From the NCBI RefSeq assembly GCF_028550435.1, contig NZ_JAQQKV010000004.1, positions 1 through 64,000 on the forward strand: DNA of 64,000 bases, read 5' to 3'. Below the pieces are notes generated by a model, which saw nothing but the letters and a program-made list of their open reading frames with translations, searched no databases and had not been told where the DNA came from. The stretch comes from Asticcacaulis machinosus (GTDB lineage: Bacteria > Pseudomonadota > Alphaproteobacteria > Caulobacterales > Caulobacteraceae). The translations under genes were made by a program, and so were the position numbers. Shown here one piece after another: positions 9,319 to 18,089 of the stretch. The stretch's first letter is position 1. Each line of letters starts with the position of its first letter.

Positions 9319-10436
9319 TTGAGGCCCTGCTGGTGCTCAATGCCGGATCGTCGAGCCTGAAGTTTCAGGTCTTCGGATATCAGCGACTGACCGTGCTGGC
9401 TGAGGGCAAGGTGGTGCGCATAGGGGCAGAGGCCCATCTGTCGGCACGGGCTGGCACTGACGCATTAAACCGCGATCTCACTATTGGTGCGGATCATGAA
9501 GCGGCCCTGAAGGCGGTGCTGGAATTTATCGATCTTCATGATGATAACTGGCGGGTTCGGGGCGTGGCCCACCGCATCGTCCACGGTGGCACCGCCTATA
9601 CGGAGCCAGTTTTGGTATCGCCGCAGGTTATGCGTGATCTTGAGGCGCTGATCCCGCTGGCACCGCTGCACCAGCCGCATAATCTGGCGGCAATTGCGGC
9701 GTCGGAGCAGTTGGTCGGGAATGTGCCGGATGTAGCCTGCTTCGATACGGCATTTCATGCACATCACGATGAGCGCTTTAGTCGGTTTGCGATACCGCGC
9801 GACTTGCACGATCAGGGGGTGCGGCGCTACGGATTTCATGGTCTGTCCTATGCCTGGATTGCGCGGGAACTGGCACAGCATCACCCGCGTTTGCATGGTG
9901 GCAGGGTGATTGCGGCGCATCTTGGGAACGGGGCCAGCCTGTGTGCCCTGAGCGGCGGGAAAAGTGTCGACACCACCATGGGTATGACGGCTCTGGATGG
10001 CCTTCCGATGGGGACACGGGCTGGCGCGATAGATGCGGGCGCGGTCATTTACATGATGCGTGATCTGGGGATGGGGATCGAAGGGGCAGAGACCATGCTC
10101 TATGAACAGTCGGGCTTGCTGGGCCTATCGGGGCTGAGTAACGATGTCGAGGCCCTTATGACCAGCACTGCCCCGGACGCCGCCTTCGCCCTTGATTATT
10201 TTGCCCTGAAAGTGGCGCAGTTTGCGGCTGCGCTGGCGACCTCTATGGGCGGGTTGGACGGATTTGTGTTCACGGGCGGTATAGGCGAACACGCCGAACC
10301 TGTGCGCCGGGCCGTAATGAACCATTTGCGGTTTCTGGGAAATTTTGAGGTTCTGGTTATTACGGCCAATGAGGAACGGGAGATGGCCATTCAGTCCAGA
10401 GCCGTTTTGGCTCAGGCCGATCAGGAGGGATTATGA
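9315..10436 (+). CDS. ackA: Acetate kinase
   Basis: A 373-residue ASKHA-fold kinase that makes ATP and acetate from acetyl phosphate. It shows the phosphate-1 motif VLNAGSSSLKFQV at the N-terminus, the catalytic region ACFDTAFHAHHDERF, the signature RRYGFHGLSYAWIA, the phosphate-2 motif AAHLGNGASLCAL and DTTMGMTALDGLPMGTRAGA. GFVFTGGIGEHA near the C-terminus is the adenosine motif. It is slightly shorter than the usual 395-400 residues. It shares ATGA junctions with pta before it and fabI after it. Confidence 0.93.
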   Translation: MIEALLVLNAGSSSLKFQVFGYQRLTVLAEGKVVRIGAEAHLSARAGTDALNRDLTIGADHEAALKAVLEFIDLHDDNWRVRGVAHRIVHGGTAYTEPVLVSPQVMRDLEALIPLAPLHQPHNLAAIAASEQLVGNVPDVACFDTAFHAHHDERFSRFAIPRDLHDQGVRRYGFHGLSYAWIARELAQHHPRLHGGRVIAAHLGNGASLCALSGGKSVDTTMGMTALDGLPMGTRAGAIDAGAVIYMMRDLGMGIEGAETMLYEQSGLLGLSGLSNDVEALMTSTAPDAAFALDYFALKVAQFAAALATSMGGLDGFVFTGGIGEHAEPVRRAVMNHLRFLGNFEVLVITANEEREMAIQSRAVLAQADQEGL

Positions 10437-11179
10437 AAGGATTGATAGTCGGTCTTGCCAATGACCAGTCTCTGGCCTGGGGTTGCGTACAGGCGCTTAA
10501 GGCGCAAGGCGCGGAACTGGCCATTACCTGGCAGAATGATAAGGCGCGGCCTCATGTCGAGCCTCTGGCCAAAGCCGTGGGGGCTGAGATAGTCCTGCCG
10601 CTCGATGTTCGTGATCCCGTGCAAATGGCAGAGGTTTTCGAGGTTATAAGACAGAGCTGGGGGCAACTGGATTTCCTGCTGCATTCCATTGCCTATGCCC
10701 CAAAAGACGATCTGCATGGCCGTGTCACCGATACCTCGGTTGAAGGCTTTACCATAGCTATGGATGTTTCCTGTCACTCCCTGATCCGTCTGGCCAGACA
10801 GGCTGAACCCTTGATGACGGGCGGCGGTTCGGTGCTTACCATGAGTTTTTATGGATCGGAAAAGGTCGTGCCGGGCTATAATCTGATGGGGCCGGTCAAG
10901 GCGGCGCTGGAATCGAGCATGCGCTATCTGGCGGCGGAGCTTGGGCCCAAAGCCATTCGCGTCAATGCCTTGTCAACCGGGCCGGTCAAGACCCGCGCCG
11001 CATCGGGCCTCAGTCATTTTGACGTTCTTATGGAAAAAGCGGCAGACGCCGCACCACTGCATCAGCTTGTTACCATAGAACAGGTGGGGGAGGCGGCGGC
11101 GTTTCTTCTATCGGATAAGGCTCGGTTCATTACCGGCCAGACCATATATGTAGACAGTGGTTATAATATTTTGGGATGA
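10433..11179 (+). CDS. fabI: Enoyl-ACP reductase (FabI type)
   Basis: A 248-residue short-chain dehydrogenase of the FabI class, which reduces enoyl-ACP in fatty-acid elongation. The N-terminal glycine region is GLIVGLANDQSLAWG; the active-site segment is SFYGSEKVVPGYNLMGPVKA, with catalytic Tyr149 and Lys156. The position equivalent to the other conserved FabI tyrosine (Tyr146 in E. coli) is Phe139. The protein lacks the first few residues of typical FabI. It ends the usp-pta-ackA-fabI operon and converges, with no gap, on the next gene. It may be a second, condition-specific FabI; whether the housekeeping copy lies elsewhere is not visible. Confidence 0.88.
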   Translation: MKGLIVGLANDQSLAWGCVQALKAQGAELAITWQNDKARPHVEPLAKAVGAEIVLPLDVRDPVQMAEVFEVIRQSWGQLDFLLHSIAYAPKDDLHGRVTDTSVEGFTIAMDVSCHSLIRLARQAEPLMTGGGSVLTMSFYGSEKVVPGYNLMGPVKAALESSMRYLAAELGPKAIRVNALSTGPVKTRAASGLSHFDVLMEKAADAAPLHQLVTIEQVGEAAAFLLSDKARFITGQTIYVDSGYNILG

Positions 11180-11851
11180 TCAGCGTTTGATATTGGCTTT
11201 GGATGTTGCGGCCTTTTTGGGAACAAATCCGGCCGGGGCCGCCGGTGGCGCACAGTTTTTGGTAATTCCGACCCCTTTGAGGTAGGCCCGTCGGGACTGC
11301 CCGGCCTCGATGGCTGAGTCAACCTGTTGCTGATGTTTTTCAGCGCCGGTCATTTTGCGCACCAGCCCCCGGAAAGGCAGAATTCCGGTAGTTGTGCTCC
11401 TCACGGCACCTATGGCCGCACGGTTGGCCATGGATTCCCCTTTTTCAGTGAGGCTTTGGTCATCGATAGACTTGTTGGCATCAATATCCGGCCCCAGAAC
11501 CTCATCAAGGCGACTAATTTCTGCGGCAATGGTTTTGCAGGTGCGAAGCCCGGTCAGGTTATAGGGTTTTTGAGTCGCTATGATTAGAATTTCAGGTATC
11601 TCCAAGCGACGCAGATTCAGGTCTTCCAGAGGTGCGACGGCCGCCCCTTTAAAACCTTTATTTTTCTCAAGCCAATCGGGATCGTTAGTAGGCGACGCAG
11701 GGGCGCTGACACTTTGTGACGCGGTTTCATGACTTTTGGAGGCCTCAGTGGAGGTTGGCGAGGGGCTGGACTGTGCCGTGGCATAACCCGTTGATCCCAA
11801 CGTAAGGACTATGCCTAAAAGACTGGAAGTGCGAAAAAACCGTAGTTCCAT
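11180..11851 (-). CDS. Secreted protein of unknown function
   Basis: With the start at 11851 (MELRFFRTSSLLG) the product has 223 residues, a signal peptide ending near YATAQS, a Ser/Thr/Pro-rich linker and a conserved-looking core from about residue 80 to 205 that contains two cysteines (LRTCKTIAAEI and TKNCAPPA). A longer frame from 11923 would overlap the upstream transpeptidase by 44 bases and bury the signal peptide, and GGTAGG precedes the chosen ATG. It lies 28 bp after an L,D-transpeptidase and is probably co-transcribed, which hints at an envelope role. I do not recognise the family. Confidence 0.65.
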   Translation of the reverse strand: MELRFFRTSSLLGIVLTLGSTGYATAQSSPSPTSTEASKSHETASQSVSAPASPTNDPDWLEKNKGFKGAAVAPLEDLNLRRLEIPEILIIATQKPYNLTGLRTCKTIAAEISRLDEVLGPDIDANKSIDDQSLTEKGESMANRAAIGAVRSTTTGILPFRGLVRKMTGAEKHQQQVDSAIEAGQSRRAYLKGVGITKNCAPPAAPAGFVPKKAATSKANIKR

Positions 11852-11879
11852 AAATTGATACCTACCTATAACCGGCGCT

Positions 11880-12854
11880 TTATGACGGCGCTTTTTCGCC
11901 ACTGAGGATCGTAAGCTTTTCACCGGTTGAGCCGGAATTCAAAGGCGATTGGGTAACCAGAAGCGTGGTTCCGGGCTGAAGAATCGCGGAAACTTTTGAA
12001 TAAAAGTCCTTCGGGATATTTACGTGGTTACGCACAGCCTCATCCAAAGAGGCGCCAGCCTCCGCAGTATGCCCGGCAATACCGGCATAGATCCATTCGG
12101 TTTGTCCATCCGCGGTTTTGGTGAGGGTCAGGACGTGGGTGGATTCGTTCTGGTTGGGGATCTGGATTGCAGACCTGCCGATTTCGACACCATTACGCAG
12201 AACAACCGCCTGTTGATCCGTGCGCGACAGGATAATTGTAACGGGTCCCCACGGGGCACGTTCCGGAGCCCAATAGGTTCCTGCGGGTGCCAGGGCGTCG
12301 GTCTCAGCTACGGCGGGCGCCAGAACTTCGCCAAGACCTGTTGAGACAGGATGGGCTGCATTTCCGGCCACAACCACGGTGGCCCCCAGCTCAGTTGTAC
12401 GAAAGAGTTCCCGTGCAAAATTGTAAGGTAAGTGGACACAGCCATGACTTTCCGGATAACCGGGCAGACCGCCAGCGTGCAGAGCCACCCCACCCCAGGT
12501 CAACCTTTGTTGAAACGGCATAGGGGCATTATTGTAGATGTTGGACCTGTGATCGGCATCTTTTTGCAGAATGGTGAACACGCCGGTCGGTGTTTCATGG
12601 CCAGGTTTCCCGGTTGATACCGTGCTTACACCGATACGGACCCCGTTGCGATATATAGTGGCGAGTTGCTTTGATAGGTCGACATAGACCAGCAATGGGC
12701 CTTTGGGAGCTATTTCCGGCGCCCAGACCCACTGGCCGGGTTTCAATTTATCCGCCTGCCGTGCCAGTTCGACCGGAGATGATACTTTTGCGCCTTGTGC
12801 GATTGCGGAGCCTGAAAGTGCGAAAAAGGCAATAAGATAGAAAATGATCCGCAT
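11880..12854 (-). CDS. L,D-transpeptidase (YkuD) with a degenerate second YkuD-like half
   Basis: The 324-residue protein has a signal peptide (about 1-20) and a YkuD catalytic domain at about 40-165. Its active site is HAGGLPGYPESHGCVHLP, with His126, His137 and Cys139. Such enzymes form 3-3 peptidoglycan cross-links or attach proteins to the wall. Residues about 191-300 repeat the beginning and end of the catalytic domain: the WAPE-AP-GP and RNG-IG motifs recur at 195-226 and PGTTLLV matches GATVVV. This second copy lacks the SHGC site, so it is probably non-catalytic, perhaps for substrate binding. It is followed by a small secreted protein. Confidence 0.87.
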   Translation of the reverse strand: MRIIFYLIAFFALSGSAIAQGAKVSSPVELARQADKLKPGQWVWAPEIAPKGPLLVYVDLSKQLATIYRNGVRIGVSTVSTGKPGHETPTGVFTILQKDADHRSNIYNNAPMPFQQRLTWGGVALHAGGLPGYPESHGCVHLPYNFARELFRTTELGATVVVAGNAAHPVSTGLGEVLAPAVAETDALAPAGTYWAPERAPWGPVTIILSRTDQQAVVLRNGVEIGRSAIQIPNQNESTHVLTLTKTADGQTEWIYAGIAGHTAEAGASLDEAVRNHVNIPKDFYSKVSAILQPGTTLLVTQSPLNSGSTGEKLTILSGEKAPS

Positions 12855-13017
12855 AATCCCCCTCAGGAATCCGACACAGATACACCGAATTTGGCGTAAC
12901 TGCAGGTGTTTGTGTTCTAGCCATCCTATGGAGCAATGATAGCCTGACGGCTAAAATCTAGGGGACAACCGGTCAGGTTGTACAAACAAGATTATGTGAA
13001 TTAGAACGTGGTAAAAA

Positions 13018-13611
13018 TTAACCCTGTATCCGCGTCGAAAGCAGTAGCCGTCCGGCCCCAAGGCTCTCCAGTATTGATGCGTAATCATTAACTGAAAAGG
13101 CAAAACAGCCCTGACTGCGCCCAAGTTTTCCGGCGCGCGCCATGTCGTCGCTGACATACCATGCGCTATGCATGACTATTGCCCGTGAATAGGCATTGGA
13201 ATTTTCATTGTCCAGCCCAACGAGGCGTCGTGAGACGCCGTGCCTGCCAATATAGGTATCGGCTGTCAGATAGGCACCTTCGGATGTGGCTTCGGAACCC
13301 GGCACATTAGAAAATGCCCGGAGATAGCCCGTATGTGAGGGGTCTGAACCTTTACCATGCGCGACCAGAAAGCTTTGTGTCTGTCCAGTCTCTATATCAA
13401 TGAGGTGAAAGCGGGGGCGAGAGGAGTTCAGGCTGAAATCTGCAACGGCTATACGATCAAAGTGCTTGATGTGTGCCTGATGCTGCATCAATGCGGCTTT
13501 TGCCTGAGAGGCAATCTTGTCCATTGACGCGCGGGCCTCTGCCGGGGAGATGCCTGGCTGTGCAATGAGAACGCCCGCAGTTGCGCAAAGAATCTGACGA
13601 CGGTTAAACAT
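13018..13611 (-). CDS. Murein L,D-transpeptidase catalytic domain protein (YkuD-like)
   Basis: A 197-residue exported protein with a short signal peptide (MFNRRQILCATAGVLIA, possibly Tat-like) and the fold of the PF13645 group of YkuD-like enzymes. Its putative active site is VMHSAWYV (His148) and GRSQGCFAFS (Ser166, Cys169). SFLVAHGKGSDPSHTGYL is the conserved N-terminal part. The predicted role is peptidoglycan cross-linking or trimming in the periplasm. It is transcribed alone and divergently from the pilus operon across a 403-bp region. Confidence 0.82.
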   Translation of the reverse strand: MFNRRQILCATAGVLIAQPGISPAEARASMDKIASQAKAALMQHQAHIKHFDRIAVADFSLNSSRPRFHLIDIETGQTQSFLVAHGKGSDPSHTGYLRAFSNVPGSEATSEGAYLTADTYIGRHGVSRRLVGLDNENSNAYSRAIVMHSAWYVSDDMARAGKLGRSQGCFAFSVNDYASILESLGAGRLLLSTRIQG

Positions 13612-14014
13612 GAACGCATACCTGAATTTTGCGCCTTATCGCCCCTAAACATGGCTTTATCGGGGCTGGGATCTCAACCGATCATCCGTCACCTAGATGG
13701 ATTGCCGCAGTTTTGCGGCCATACTGTTTCCTCTTTAACTCAACTGTTTGTGAATAAAGATTATGCGGTGTATCTGCGATTTTTTTTGAAATTAACCATT
13801 TTCGGGTTAATTTCAAAAAAATAACCGGTTTAATTGAACAGTTACTTGCCTAACAGCTGTTAATACTCTTGTTGGCGAGTAGGGAAATTAACCATTTTAC
13901 CTGTGTAACGGTATTTTGATCTTCAAATATCGCGCTTGAGTGGTTATTTACGTGTGGGGTACATGTATACATTGTGCCCTGGATGCTGACGGGGCCTCGT
14001 AGAGGGAGCCTTAC
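13612..14014. promoter_or_regulatory. AT-rich regulatory region upstream of the pilus operon
   Basis: No gene is present. The stretch is far richer in A and T than its surroundings and holds a 17-bp inverted repeat (13781-13821), two TTAACCAT motifs (13792-13799 and 13888-13895) and the palindrome TAACAGCTGTTA (13851-13862). TTAACCAT is one of the published CtrA-associated motifs of Caulobacter. The density of elements before the Csu-type genes implies complex control. Confidence 0.55.
13781..13821. repeat. Perfect 17-bp inverted repeat with 7-nt loop
   Basis: The arm at 13781-13797 (TTTTTTTGAAATTAACC) is exactly complementary to 13805-13821, around the loop ATTTTCG. The left arm plus the start of the loop holds TTAACCAT. 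A 15-base piece, GAAATTAACCATTTT, recurs as a direct repeat at 13884-13898. It sits between divergent genes, 190-230 bp ahead of the pilus genes, which argues for a binding site or a bidirectional terminator. Confidence 0.7.
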
Positions 14015-14485
14015 ATGCGACGATTGCTAATTGCAGCGGTGTTTGCCAGCCTGTTACCGGCGTCCGTTTCCGCTCAGACAAAAACAGGTCAGTTCAATGT
14101 CAGGGTGCAGGTTCAGACAGTATGTTCCATTACAACCCAGGATCTGGATTTTGGTACCTACACATTGTCGGCGGCAGCGACCGCGTCAACGCCGCTTAGC
14201 CTGAAGTGTACGCCCGGAGCGACAGCGACTTTGTCGCTGGATGGCGGCTCATCCGGCAATCCTCAGCAACGCTATATGCAGGGGCCAGCCAATCTGAATT
14301 ACCAGATTTATCGTGATGGGGCTTTGGCCGAGCCTATCAATACCGGCGGCGCGGCGTTTCAATTGTCACCTTCCGAAAACACAGGGCAACTGGTTACCTA
14401 TACCCTTTATGGGCAGGTTCCGGCAGGGCAGTCCGTTCCGGCCGGAGGCTATGTCGATACTATTATCGTAACGGTCAGTTACTAA
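14015..14485 (+). CDS. Csu/SCPU-type pilus subunit
   Basis: The 156-residue product has a signal peptide ending VSAQ and a spore-coat-U (SCPU, PF05229) domain. Family traits are the VCSITTQDLDFGTYT segment with an early Cys, a second Cys in LKCTPGATATLSLDGG, NLNYQIYRDG and the C-terminal VPAGGYVDTIIVTVSY. Such proteins are subunits of archaic (Csu-type) chaperone-usher pili used for surface attachment. It is the first gene of a four-gene operon (subunit, chaperone, usher, second subunit). Archaic systems often encode several subunits; only two are visible here. Confidence 0.88.
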   Translation: MRRLLIAAVFASLLPASVSAQTKTGQFNVRVQVQTVCSITTQDLDFGTYTLSAAATASTPLSLKCTPGATATLSLDGGSSGNPQQRYMQGPANLNYQIYRDGALAEPINTGGAAFQLSPSENTGQLVTYTLYGQVPAGQSVPAGGYVDTIIVTVSY

Positions 14486-14507
14486 GCCGATCCGGCGGGA
14501 GAATGCT

Positions 14508-15233
14508 GTGAAAACGAAATCGCTTATATCTGCGCTGGCTCTGGTCAGTGGACTATTTTTTGTGGAAGACATGGCTGTGGCGGGCTCTCTGGAAATCGGG
14601 CCGACACGCATTCAGTTAATGGGCCAGGAACGAACCTCAACCCTAACGATCCGCAATACATCCGACTCACCAGCGAATATTCAGGTGCGTACGTTTGACT
14701 GGTCGCAAGCCGAAGGCACGGATAGCCTTAAGCCATCGGCGGCCTTGCTGGCCAGTCCTGGCCTCGCAACCCTGAAACCCGGAGAAAGTCAGGTGATCAG
14801 GGTCGTGGTGCCGTCAACTGTCAGTGCGTCCAAAGGGGAGGTATCTTACCGGTTGGTTCTGGATGAAATACCGGACAATAACCCAACTCAGGATATGGGG
14901 GTGCGTCAGGTCGTGCGCGTTCTGGTGCCTGTGTTTATTACAGCCTCATCGGCGGCGCGCCCCAAAATCGTATGGACCGCAACCCGCACCGCGGACACGA
15001 TTACACTCACAGCCACAAACACCGGCACAACGCGTGAACGTCTTACCAATGTCAGGCTGACGGGTGATGATGGCGATATCGGGCAGGGTGCGATTGAGGG
15101 CTATGTTCTTAGCGGGGCCGAGCGTCGATGGTATATTCAGGTTGGTGCGGTGCCAATTAAATTCCTCAAACTGGCCGGTGAAGGTGATTTTGGCAGTGTT
15201 GAGGCCGATGTCCCGGTCATCCCAAAGTCATAA
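14508..15233 (+). CDS. Pilus periplasmic chaperone (CsuC-like)
   Basis: A 241-residue PapD-like chaperone with signal peptide (ending near MAVAGS) and two Ig-like domains: the N-terminal one begins LEIGPTRIQLMGQERTSTLT and carries LKPGESQVIRVVVP, the second starts near AARPKIVWTATR. It should cap pilus subunits in the periplasm and deliver them to the usher by donor-strand complementation. It lies 22 bp after the first SCPU gene and overlaps the usher start. Confidence 0.88.
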   Translation: MKTKSLISALALVSGLFFVEDMAVAGSLEIGPTRIQLMGQERTSTLTIRNTSDSPANIQVRTFDWSQAEGTDSLKPSAALLASPGLATLKPGESQVIRVVVPSTVSASKGEVSYRLVLDEIPDNNPTQDMGVRQVVRVLVPVFITASSAARPKIVWTATRTADTITLTATNTGTTRERLTNVRLTGDDGDIGQGAIEGYVLSGAERRWYIQVGAVPIKFLKLAGEGDFGSVEADVPVIPKS

Positions 15234-17628
15234 TATTCAGAACCATAAACCCCGGAACTGGCGGTCGCGTCTCATGTTTGGTGGTATTGTGGCCGGTGCG
15301 ATGGTGGTCTCATCACTTTTGCCGGTTTCAGCCGCTGAAAACCTAAATGATGAAACGCACTTTATGTCCGATGAAAGGGCGGGGCTATTATTGCTTGAGG
15401 TCAGCATTAATGGTGCGCCTACAGGCTATGTGGCAAATTTTCACCAGGATGCTGACCGGCTTTATCTGCCGGCGGCGCAGTTCGATGGGCTGGGGTTCAG
15501 GCTCGACAGTGCATCTGTGAGAACGGCAGGCACTGAAGCGCGGGTGTACCTCGATCAGGTTTCCGGGCTGAGTTGGATCGTCAATCAAGCGGCTCAGACA
15601 ATAGATATTACCGCACCGTTTGCTGTTTTGAAACCCAATCGCATCAGAGTGGCACCACGAACACCAAAGGTCGATAGCCGCGCAGATACAGGCGTAGTGC
15701 TGAGTTATTCACTATATGGTGAATGGGGAAATGGCCGCCGCGATGCTGTCTATTCCCGCTCTCTGACAGGTCAGTATGAGGCCCGCGGGTTTACACCGCA
15801 CTTTACCGCGACGACAACCGGTTACACTACATTTGTGGAGGATGAAAAACCGCGTTCCGTCCGGTTTGAGACACGGGTAGATTTTGACAATCCGGACAAA
15901 GCCTGGCGATTGCGACTTGGTGACAGCTATGCCGCAGGCCCGTCATGGGTTCAGCCGGTACGGTTTGGGGGCATCCAGTGGCGGCGCGATTATTCGATCC
16001 GGCCGGATATCGTGACTATGCCCACCCCGCAGATGGATCAGAATCTGTCGGTGCCATCTACGGTCGATATCTTCATCAACGGTATTCAGCGTTACTCACA
16101 AGGTGCTAACGCAGGGGTGCTGCAACTCACCGATCTGCCTGTGGTCACCGGTGCTAATACCGTGCGGGTGGTCGTCACTGATCAGGCTGGCCGTCGCACC
16201 GAAATGAATCTGCCGCTTTATAGCTCGACCGAACTCCTTGCACCCGGGCTGACGACGTTTTCGCTAGAAACCGGGGCGCAAAGGCAAAACTATTCGGTCG
16301 ACAGCTTTAATTACGGAGCCGGTTTTTTTTCGGGCAGCCTGGCCTATGGCCTAAACGACCGCATGACGCTTACCGGTTATAGTGCCCTGGCGCATGCCTA
16401 TATCACGGCAGGCGGCGGGTTTGCCGTGTCGGTCGGGAATGCCTTTCTCATCAACAATGCCGTGACCTTCAGCCGTGGACCTGAAGGGACTGGTTGGTCA
16501 TGGTATATTGGCGGGGAACGCACCTCAGGTAATTTCAGCCTTGCCGCCCATTATCAGCGCTCGGATTCGGATTACCGCGATCTGAGCGGGCGCTTTGGCT
16601 ACACACCTGTAACAGAACGCACGGTAATTAGTGCGGGCCTCAACATGGGGCGCGCCGGGACAACCACACTGGCCTATGCCTATCAGAAGCCGTTGGCTCA
16701 AAGGGGCGCGGGTGTCATTTCCGCCAATCACAGCGTCAGTGTTTTCCGTAACCAATTGCATCTGAACACGATGATATATTCCGATCTGCGTAAAGACAGG
16801 GCCGGTGAAAAGCGTGATTGGGGGGCGATGATCCTGCTGGCTTTCCCGTTCGGCCGTCAAGGGAGTGGCTATGTGGACCATAGCTGGCGGGAGGGGCAGA
16901 GCGCAGACAGGGTACATGTCAACGGCTACGCTCTTGATCAGAAACTACACTGGTATGTCGAGGGGGGAAATGATCCACAGCGTGAGGATTCAGTGCAGGT
17001 CGAGTGGCGGGGGAAGCATGTTGATCTGATGCTGAGGGCCGGTGAGGTGGAAAATCAGCGGGGTGGCAATCTGGAAATAGCTCAGTCCTTTGTCATTATG
17101 GGCGGACAGTTGTCTGTCGCGGGACGTATTGACGACGGTTTTGCTCTGGTCGATGTGGAGGATTCCCCCGGCGTCAGTGTGGCGCTGGAAAATCATGTGA
17201 TCGGCCGCACAAATGTCAGGGGTCGCTTGTTTGTGCCGGGACTAGTCTCCTATGCGGGCAATGCCATTTCTATAGACCCACTTGATTTACCGGTGGATGC
17301 CAGCACGGGGGATACGTCTGTTCTGGTGGCACCGAGGGCTGGCGCTGGCCTGATTGCCCGTTTCGCGGTCCGGCGCGAACGGACGGCCATCGTCATGGTA
17401 AACTTACCGGATGGACGTGAGCCCCCGGCGGGGGCACGGGTCAGTCTGGAAGGAAGTGATGAAAGCTATCTTCTGGGGTATGGCGGTGAAATTTACCTTA
17501 GGGGTATCCGTGAGGGCGAGAACCGGCTGCAGCTTGACTGGTACGGCGGTCATTGTGACTTAAGCTTTACGGCAAATGTTCAGGCGGCTTCGTTGCCGCG
17601 TTTAGGGCCATATATATGCACACCGTGA
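15208..17628 (+). CDS. Outer-membrane fimbrial usher (CsuD-like)
   Basis: The usher forms the outer-membrane pore through which subunits are polymerised. The long frame opens at 15064 but would overlap the chaperone by 170 bases; the ATG at 15208 leaves a 26-base overlap and a plausible N-terminus of 806 residues, with the signal-like stretch GGIVAGAMVVSSLLPVSAAE. The ATG at 15274 is an alternative. Visible family parts are the N-terminal domain (LLLLEVSINGAPTGYVA), the beta-barrel with VDIFINGIQRYSQ and GANTVRVVVTDQAGR, and the C-terminal domain ending CDLSFTANVQ. Confidence 0.88.
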   Translation: MSRSSQSHNIQNHKPRNWRSRLMFGGIVAGAMVVSSLLPVSAAENLNDETHFMSDERAGLLLLEVSINGAPTGYVANFHQDADRLYLPAAQFDGLGFRLDSASVRTAGTEARVYLDQVSGLSWIVNQAAQTIDITAPFAVLKPNRIRVAPRTPKVDSRADTGVVLSYSLYGEWGNGRRDAVYSRSLTGQYEARGFTPHFTATTTGYTTFVEDEKPRSVRFETRVDFDNPDKAWRLRLGDSYAAGPSWVQPVRFGGIQWRRDYSIRPDIVTMPTPQMDQNLSVPSTVDIFINGIQRYSQGANAGVLQLTDLPVVTGANTVRVVVTDQAGRRTEMNLPLYSSTELLAPGLTTFSLETGAQRQNYSVDSFNYGAGFFSGSLAYGLNDRMTLTGYSALAHAYITAGGGFAVSVGNAFLINNAVTFSRGPEGTGWSWYIGGERTSGNFSLAAHYQRSDSDYRDLSGRFGYTPVTERTVISAGLNMGRAGTTTLAYAYQKPLAQRGAGVISANHSVSVFRNQLHLNTMIYSDLRKDRAGEKRDWGAMILLAFPFGRQGSGYVDHSWREGQSADRVHVNGYALDQKLHWYVEGGNDPQREDSVQVEWRGKHVDLMLRAGEVENQRGGNLEIAQSFVIMGGQLSVAGRIDDGFALVDVEDSPGVSVALENHVIGRTNVRGRLFVPGLVSYAGNAISIDPLDLPVDASTGDTSVLVAPRAGAGLIARFAVRRERTAIVMVNLPDGREPPAGARVSLEGSDESYLLGYGGEIYLRGIREGENRLQLDWYGGHCDLSFTANVQAASLPRLGPYICTP

Positions 17629-18089
17629 TCTCTCCAGGGCTGATGGCCTTAGCGGCCGGCATAATGCTGGCGAACACGGCGCAGGCCCAAAGTCAGGCCA
17701 CAAGCTGTAACCTTAACTCAGCTGATATTGACTTTGGTCAATATAATTTTGTTGACGCCACGGCGCGCACCGCCATTGGCAAGGTCGTCGTCAATTGTCA
17801 GCCTGTGCCGCCTATGGGCATGGTCATTAAAGTCTCTGCCGGTTTTTCCGGGCAACCGCTTGATCGTTATATGACAAATGGCAATCATCGCTTGCGCTAC
17901 AATCTCTATGCCGATCCGGCGCATCAGGTGGTGGCTGGCAATGGTTTGGGCGGCACCCAGCCCCTGTCGCGCCCTCCCAGCCGCGAACTTGGGCCGGTTA
18001 CCTACCGCATATTTGGTATGATACCACCGCGTCAGGCAGTGCCCGCGGGAGGATATTATGACACGCTCATCATCGAAGTGGAATTTTAA
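17616..18089 (+). CDS. Second Csu/SCPU-type pilus subunit
   Basis: A 157-residue exported SCPU-domain protein (signal peptide ending AQAQS; ATSCNLNSADIDFGQY near the N-terminus, then VVNCQPVPPMG, RLRYNLYADPAHQ and a final VPAGGYYDTLIIEVEF). It starts inside the last codons of the usher (13-base overlap) and closes the pilus operon. By position it could be the adaptor or tip subunit, but the sequence does not decide this. Confidence 0.85.
   Translation: MHTVISPGLMALAAGIMLANTAQAQSQATSCNLNSADIDFGQYNFVDATARTAIGKVVVNCQPVPPMGMVIKVSAGFSGQPLDRYMTNGNHRLRYNLYADPAHQVVAGNGLGGTQPLSRPPSRELGPVTYRIFGMIPPRQAVPAGGYYDTLIIEVEF

Noticed and set aside
15064-15207. Longer usher start overlapping the chaperone by 170 bases
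   Set aside because: The extension has no signal peptide character and the overlap is improbable; a start at 15208 or 15274 fits better.
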